Shown here: positions 61,841 to 64,000 of the stretch, piece after piece | Layout of the letters: each line of letters begins with the position of its first letter | Position numbering within the stretch: position 1 is the stretch's first letter | Source of the DNA: an uncultured Oscillospiraceae bacterium | GTDB lineage: Bacteria; Bacillota_A; Clostridia; Oscillospirales; Oscillospiraceae | NCBI GenBank assembly: GCA_910579155.1 | Contig: CAJTTS010000009.1 | Span: 11,705 to 75,704, forward strand | Reading direction: 5' to 3' | DNA: 64,000 nt | Translations under genes and position numbers: made by a program | Notes under the pieces: model-generated | Database searches by the model: none | Seen by the model: only the letters and a program-made list of their open reading frames with translations | Told to the model about the DNA's origin: nothing

Positions 61841-62325
61841 TGATTGTGGGAGAGATTCGCCGTTATCTTCGGGATAACAGCGCCATCCGGGTGTCCCGGT
61901 CGGTGCGGGACACCGCTTACCGGGTACTTCAGGCCAAGGAGAAGTATATGGCGGAGCACCAGAAGGAGCCTACGGTGGACGAGATTGCCCAAATGCTGGA
62001 GCTGCGCCGGGAGGACGTGGTGATGGCGCTGGACGCCATTGTGGACCCGGTGTCTCTGTTCGAGCCGGTGTACTCCGACGGGGGGGACACGGTGTGTGTC
62101 ATGGACCAAGTGAAGGACAAGAAGAACACCGATGAGGCCTGGCTGGAGCACATCGCTTTGGATGACGCCATCGGCAAGCTGGATGAGCGGGAGCAGCGCA
62201 TTCTTGCCCTGCGTTTTTTTCAGGGCAAGACGCAAATGGAGGTGTCCGCCGAGGTGGGCATCTCCCAGGCCCAGGTGTCCCGCTTGGAGAAAAATGCGCT
62301 GAACCGGATCAGAAAAGAGCTGTGA
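61834..62325 (+). CDS. sigG: RNA polymerase sigma-G factor, C-terminal part only (split gene)
   Basis: The forespore sigma factor SigG drives late forespore genes. Only its C-terminal 163 residues are here: end of region 2 (PMIVGEIRRYLRDN), region 3 (RVSRSVRDTAYRVLQ; EPTVDEIAQML) and region 4 (DEREQRILALRFFQGKTQMEVSAEVG, ISQAQVSRLEKNAL). The DPVSLFEPVYSDGGD block identifies SigG and not SigF or SigK. Regions 2.1-2.3, needed for core and -10 binding, are missing. There is no RBS before ATG 61834. The fragment would be useless unless joined to an N-terminal half elsewhere. Confidence 0.88.
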   Translation: MPMIVGEIRRYLRDNSAIRVSRSVRDTAYRVLQAKEKYMAEHQKEPTVDEIAQMLELRREDVVMALDAIVDPVSLFEPVYSDGGDTVCVMDQVKDKKNTDEAWLEHIALDDAIGKLDEREQRILALRFFQGKTQMEVSAEVGISQAQVSRLEKNALNRIRKEL

Positions 62326-62336
62326 CCGGAGCAAAA

Positions 62337-62371
62337 ACGCCCCGCGGGCCGGAATGGGACCCGCGGGGCGT
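62337..62371 (+). terminator. Hairpin after sigG
   Basis: A 12-bp G+C-rich stem ACGCCCCGCGGG/CCCGCGGGGCGT starts 12 bp after the stop. There is no proper T-run, so termination is likely but not certain. Confidence 0.6.
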
Positions 62372-62431
62372 CGCAATAAATTGAAATTTCCTTGAAAGCG
62401 GCGGATTGATATTTATTTAGTTGCAAAGACG

Positions 62432-62460
62432 TTGTAAACCCCGGAGCGCCATGATATAAT
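62432..62460 (+). promoter_or_regulatory. Sigma-A promoter of the Hsp70 gene
   Basis: -35 TTGTAA, a 17-base spacer and -10 TATAAT, about 139 bp before the Hsp70 start. No CIRCE element (TTAGCACTC-N9-GAGTGCTAA) is present, so HrcA control is unlikely. Confidence 0.75.
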
Positions 62461-62480
62461 AGCCGCAAGCAGCTATTATA
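62455..62480. promoter_or_regulatory. Perfect inverted repeat covering the -10 element
   Basis: TATAATAGC, 8 bases, GCTATTATA. The left arm contains the -10, so a bound dimer would block RNA polymerase. The right arm gives a second TATAAT on the minus strand. The long leader 62481-62598 contains no other motif I recognise. Confidence 0.55.
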
Positions 62481-62598
62481 TTTGATTTCATACATATATC
62501 ACAACGGCGTTTTGCGCCTGTGATACAATCGCACCGCAAATTATTGGACGGTTTGCGCGCTGCCATGATCTGAAAATAATCCGGGGAGGGGATGCCGC

Positions 62599-63942
62599 AT
62601 GGCAATCATTGGAATCGATCTTGGAACCACCAACAGCTTGGCGGCGGTGTGGCGGAATGGGAAGAGCGAGCTTATACCCAACGCGGCCGGAGAATTTTTT
62701 ACCCCAAGCGCGGTGAGCGTCGATGATGACGGCTCCGTTCTGGTGGGCCGTGCGGCGAAGGACCGGCTGATCTCCCACCCAGAGCGGACGGCCGCCCGTT
62801 TCAAACGGTACATGGGGACAAAAAAGACCTTTCAACTGGGCGATCACTCCTTCACTCCGGAGGAGCTGTCCGCCCTGGTGCTGCGCAGCCTTCGGGAGGA
62901 CGCGGAGGCTTATTTAGGCGAGCCGGTAACCGAGGCGGTGGTCAGCGTTCCCGCCTATTTTGCCGAGGCCCAGCGCTCCGCCACCAAGCGGGCGGGGGCG
63001 CTGGCGGGGCTGCACGTGGAGCGGCTGGTGAACGAGCCCTCTGCCGCCGCTGTGGCCGCGCACATTGCGGAGGGGGACCAGGACAAGGTGTGCCTGGTGT
63101 TCGACTTGGGCGGTGGTACGCTGGACGTGTCCCTGGTGGAGCGGTTTGAGAACGTAATCAGCGTCACCGCCGTGTGCGGGGACAACCAACTGGGCGGGAC
63201 GGACTTCGACTGGGCTATCGCCGAGGCGTTTTGCAGGGAGACGGGCGTGGATATGGAGGCCCTGTCCGACCGGGAGGAGGAACTGCTGGTACGGCAGGCG
63301 GAAATCTGCAAGATTGCCCTCACCACCCAGGAGCCGGTCATCATGGCCATCGACGACGGGGCCATCAGTGCCGCCTCGCTGACGCTGACCAACGAGTGGC
63401 TCATCCGGTCATGCAGCGCCCTGTTTCACCGTCTGGCCGCCCCGGTACGCAAGGTGTTTCTGGACGGTGGCATGTCCATGGGCGAGCTGGATGAGCTGGT
63501 GATGGTGGGCGGCTCCAGCCACATGCCGTCCGTGCGCCGCTATGTGGCCCGGCTGCTGGGCCGGGAGCCCGCCAAAGGTAGCTCTCCCGACACCGCCATC
63601 GCCCTGGGGGCGGGCGTGTGCGCGGGGATGAAGGAGCGGGCTGGGGATTTGAAGGAGCTGGTGCTCACCGACGTGTGCCCTTTTACCTTGGGCATTGCCA
63701 GCTACAACCGGGCGGAACCGGATAGGCCCATCATGTCTTCCCTCATTGAGCGCAACTGTGTGCTGCCCTCCAGCCGGGAAGGGGAATACTTTACCGTATA
63801 TGACGATCAGGAGACCATCTCTGTGAAGGTCTATCAGGGGGAGAACTTCTACTGTGCCGATAACACCCTGCTGGGGGAGCTGAACATCCAGGTGCCCAGG
63901 GCCCGGCGGGGCCGGCAGTCGGTGCGGGTGCGGTTTACTTAG
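62599..63942 (+). CDS. Hsp70-family chaperone (HscC-like), C-terminally truncated
   Basis: A 447-residue DnaK-type ATPase. Phosphate-1 motif IGIDLGTTNSLAAVW, connect-1 and phosphate-2 VCLVFDLGGGTLDVSL, and adenosine motif LVMVGGSSHMPSVRRYV are intact. The start of the substrate-binding beta domain is present (LTDVCPFTLGIASYNR). The short second half and the spacing fit HscC rather than DnaK. The frame stops at VRVRFT, exactly where relatives continue F-T-Y-D-x-N-G-x-L. The helical lid and about 100 residues are missing, so a gene break at about 63940 is likely. GGGGAGGGG precedes the ATG. Confidence 0.85.
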   Translation: MAIIGIDLGTTNSLAAVWRNGKSELIPNAAGEFFTPSAVSVDDDGSVLVGRAAKDRLISHPERTAARFKRYMGTKKTFQLGDHSFTPEELSALVLRSLREDAEAYLGEPVTEAVVSVPAYFAEAQRSATKRAGALAGLHVERLVNEPSAAAVAAHIAEGDQDKVCLVFDLGGGTLDVSLVERFENVISVTAVCGDNQLGGTDFDWAIAEAFCRETGVDMEALSDREEELLVRQAEICKIALTTQEPVIMAIDDGAISAASLTLTNEWLIRSCSALFHRLAAPVRKVFLDGGMSMGELDELVMVGGSSHMPSVRRYVARLLGREPAKGSSPDTAIALGAGVCAGMKERAGDLKELVLTDVCPFTLGIASYNRAEPDRPIMSSLIERNCVLPSSREGEYFTVYDDQETISVKVYQGENFYCADNTLLGELNIQVPRARRGRQSVRVRFT

Positions 63943-64000
63943 AGTCTGTTTAAAATCTTTTGACAAAAATGGCGGAGTGGGAGATAATAGGAAAAAACAA
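63940..64000. mobile_element. Possible end of an inserted element at the window edge
   Basis: The sequence after the premature Hsp70 stop (TAGAGTCTGTTTAAAATCTT, then A+T-rich) differs in composition from the coding sequence before it. It resembles the terminal part of an insertion sequence. Only 60 bp are visible, so neither family nor end can be fixed. Confidence 0.35.

Noticed and set aside
62399..62598. CIRCE heat-shock operator before the Hsp70 gene
   Set aside because: The TTAGCACTC-N9-GAGTGCTAA pattern is absent. The inverted repeat present has a different sequence and spacer.

Overview
This window is a G+C-rich, gene-dense chromosomal segment of an endospore-forming anaerobic Firmicute of the class Clostridia. 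It most resembles the gut Oscillospiraceae (Flavonifractor, Pseudoflavonifractor or Oscillibacter type). The evidence is the gene order: dgt-dnaG-rpoD, yqfC-yqfD-phoH-ybeY-era-yqzL-recO, uvrC-rsmD-coaD, and a mraZ-rsmH-ftsL-pbp-mraY-ftsW-murG-murA-ftsQ-ftsZ cluster. A desulfoferrodoxin, a serine-phosphorylatable HPr and a T-box leader fit the same assignment. The genus is an inference; no 16S or tRNA gene is present to fix it.

Layout. 1-5.6 kb: the 3' part of recA, recX, rimO, pgsA and a GH13 glucosidase. 5.6-7.1 kb (minus strand): an orphan Phd-type antitoxin fused to a DUF2007-like domain, and a PiT phosphate transporter. 7.2-12 kb: the dgt-yigZ-dnaG-rpoD macromolecular-synthesis operon. 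12.1-13.4 kb (minus strand): an RluA pseudouridine synthase and an AT-richer pyroglutamyl-peptidase-like gene. 13.5-22.6 kb: sporulation genes yqfC/yqfD, then phoH, a remnant of an HTH regulator, ybeY, a lipoprotein, era, a GNAT, yqzL, recO and mutS2. 22.7-27 kb: HPr, a 300-bp structured repeat region, uvrC, rsmD, coaD and a coiled-coil protein. 27.1-39.6 kb: the division and cell-wall cluster. It has a candidate MraZ operator, an odd short Mur-ligase-like gene where murE/murF normally lie, and three hairpin-rich spacers. 39.7-43 kb: radical SAM, gluQ and guaB. 43.1-48 kb (minus strand): GH13, DUF305 and a BceAB-like ABC transporter. 48.2-53.2 kb: an alanine-type T-box leader, ASCH, alaS, a SUKH-like/DUF4250 fusion, cupin and HIT. 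53.3-55.2 kb (minus strand): a Rieske FAD oxidoreductase and GtrA. 55.4-59.5 kb: DUF3842, a nucleotidyltransferase, an aldose epimerase, RidA, a TfoX-C protein and tgt. 59.6-64 kb: desulfoferrodoxin, a large serine recombinase, the C-terminal part only of the forespore sigma factor SigG, and an Hsp70 cut short at the window edge.

The most striking feature is at 60.4-62.3 kb. A SpoIVCA-type large serine recombinase ends about 25 bp before a sigG gene that has lost its N-terminal half at a sharp point inside a conserved stretch. This looks like one end of a skin-like intervening element, or of another site-specific rearrangement, in sigG instead of sigK. The N-terminal half is not in this window, and the usual spoIIGA-sigE-sigG block is missing after ftsZ, so the region has been rearranged. 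Whether sporulating cells restore sigG cannot be told from this window.

Most genes lie in co-directional runs with overlaps of 1-8 bp or short gaps. Clear sigma-A promoters are seen before HPr, mraZ, ftsZ, guaB, the T-box leader, the Phd gene, the gtrA leader ORF and the Hsp70 gene.
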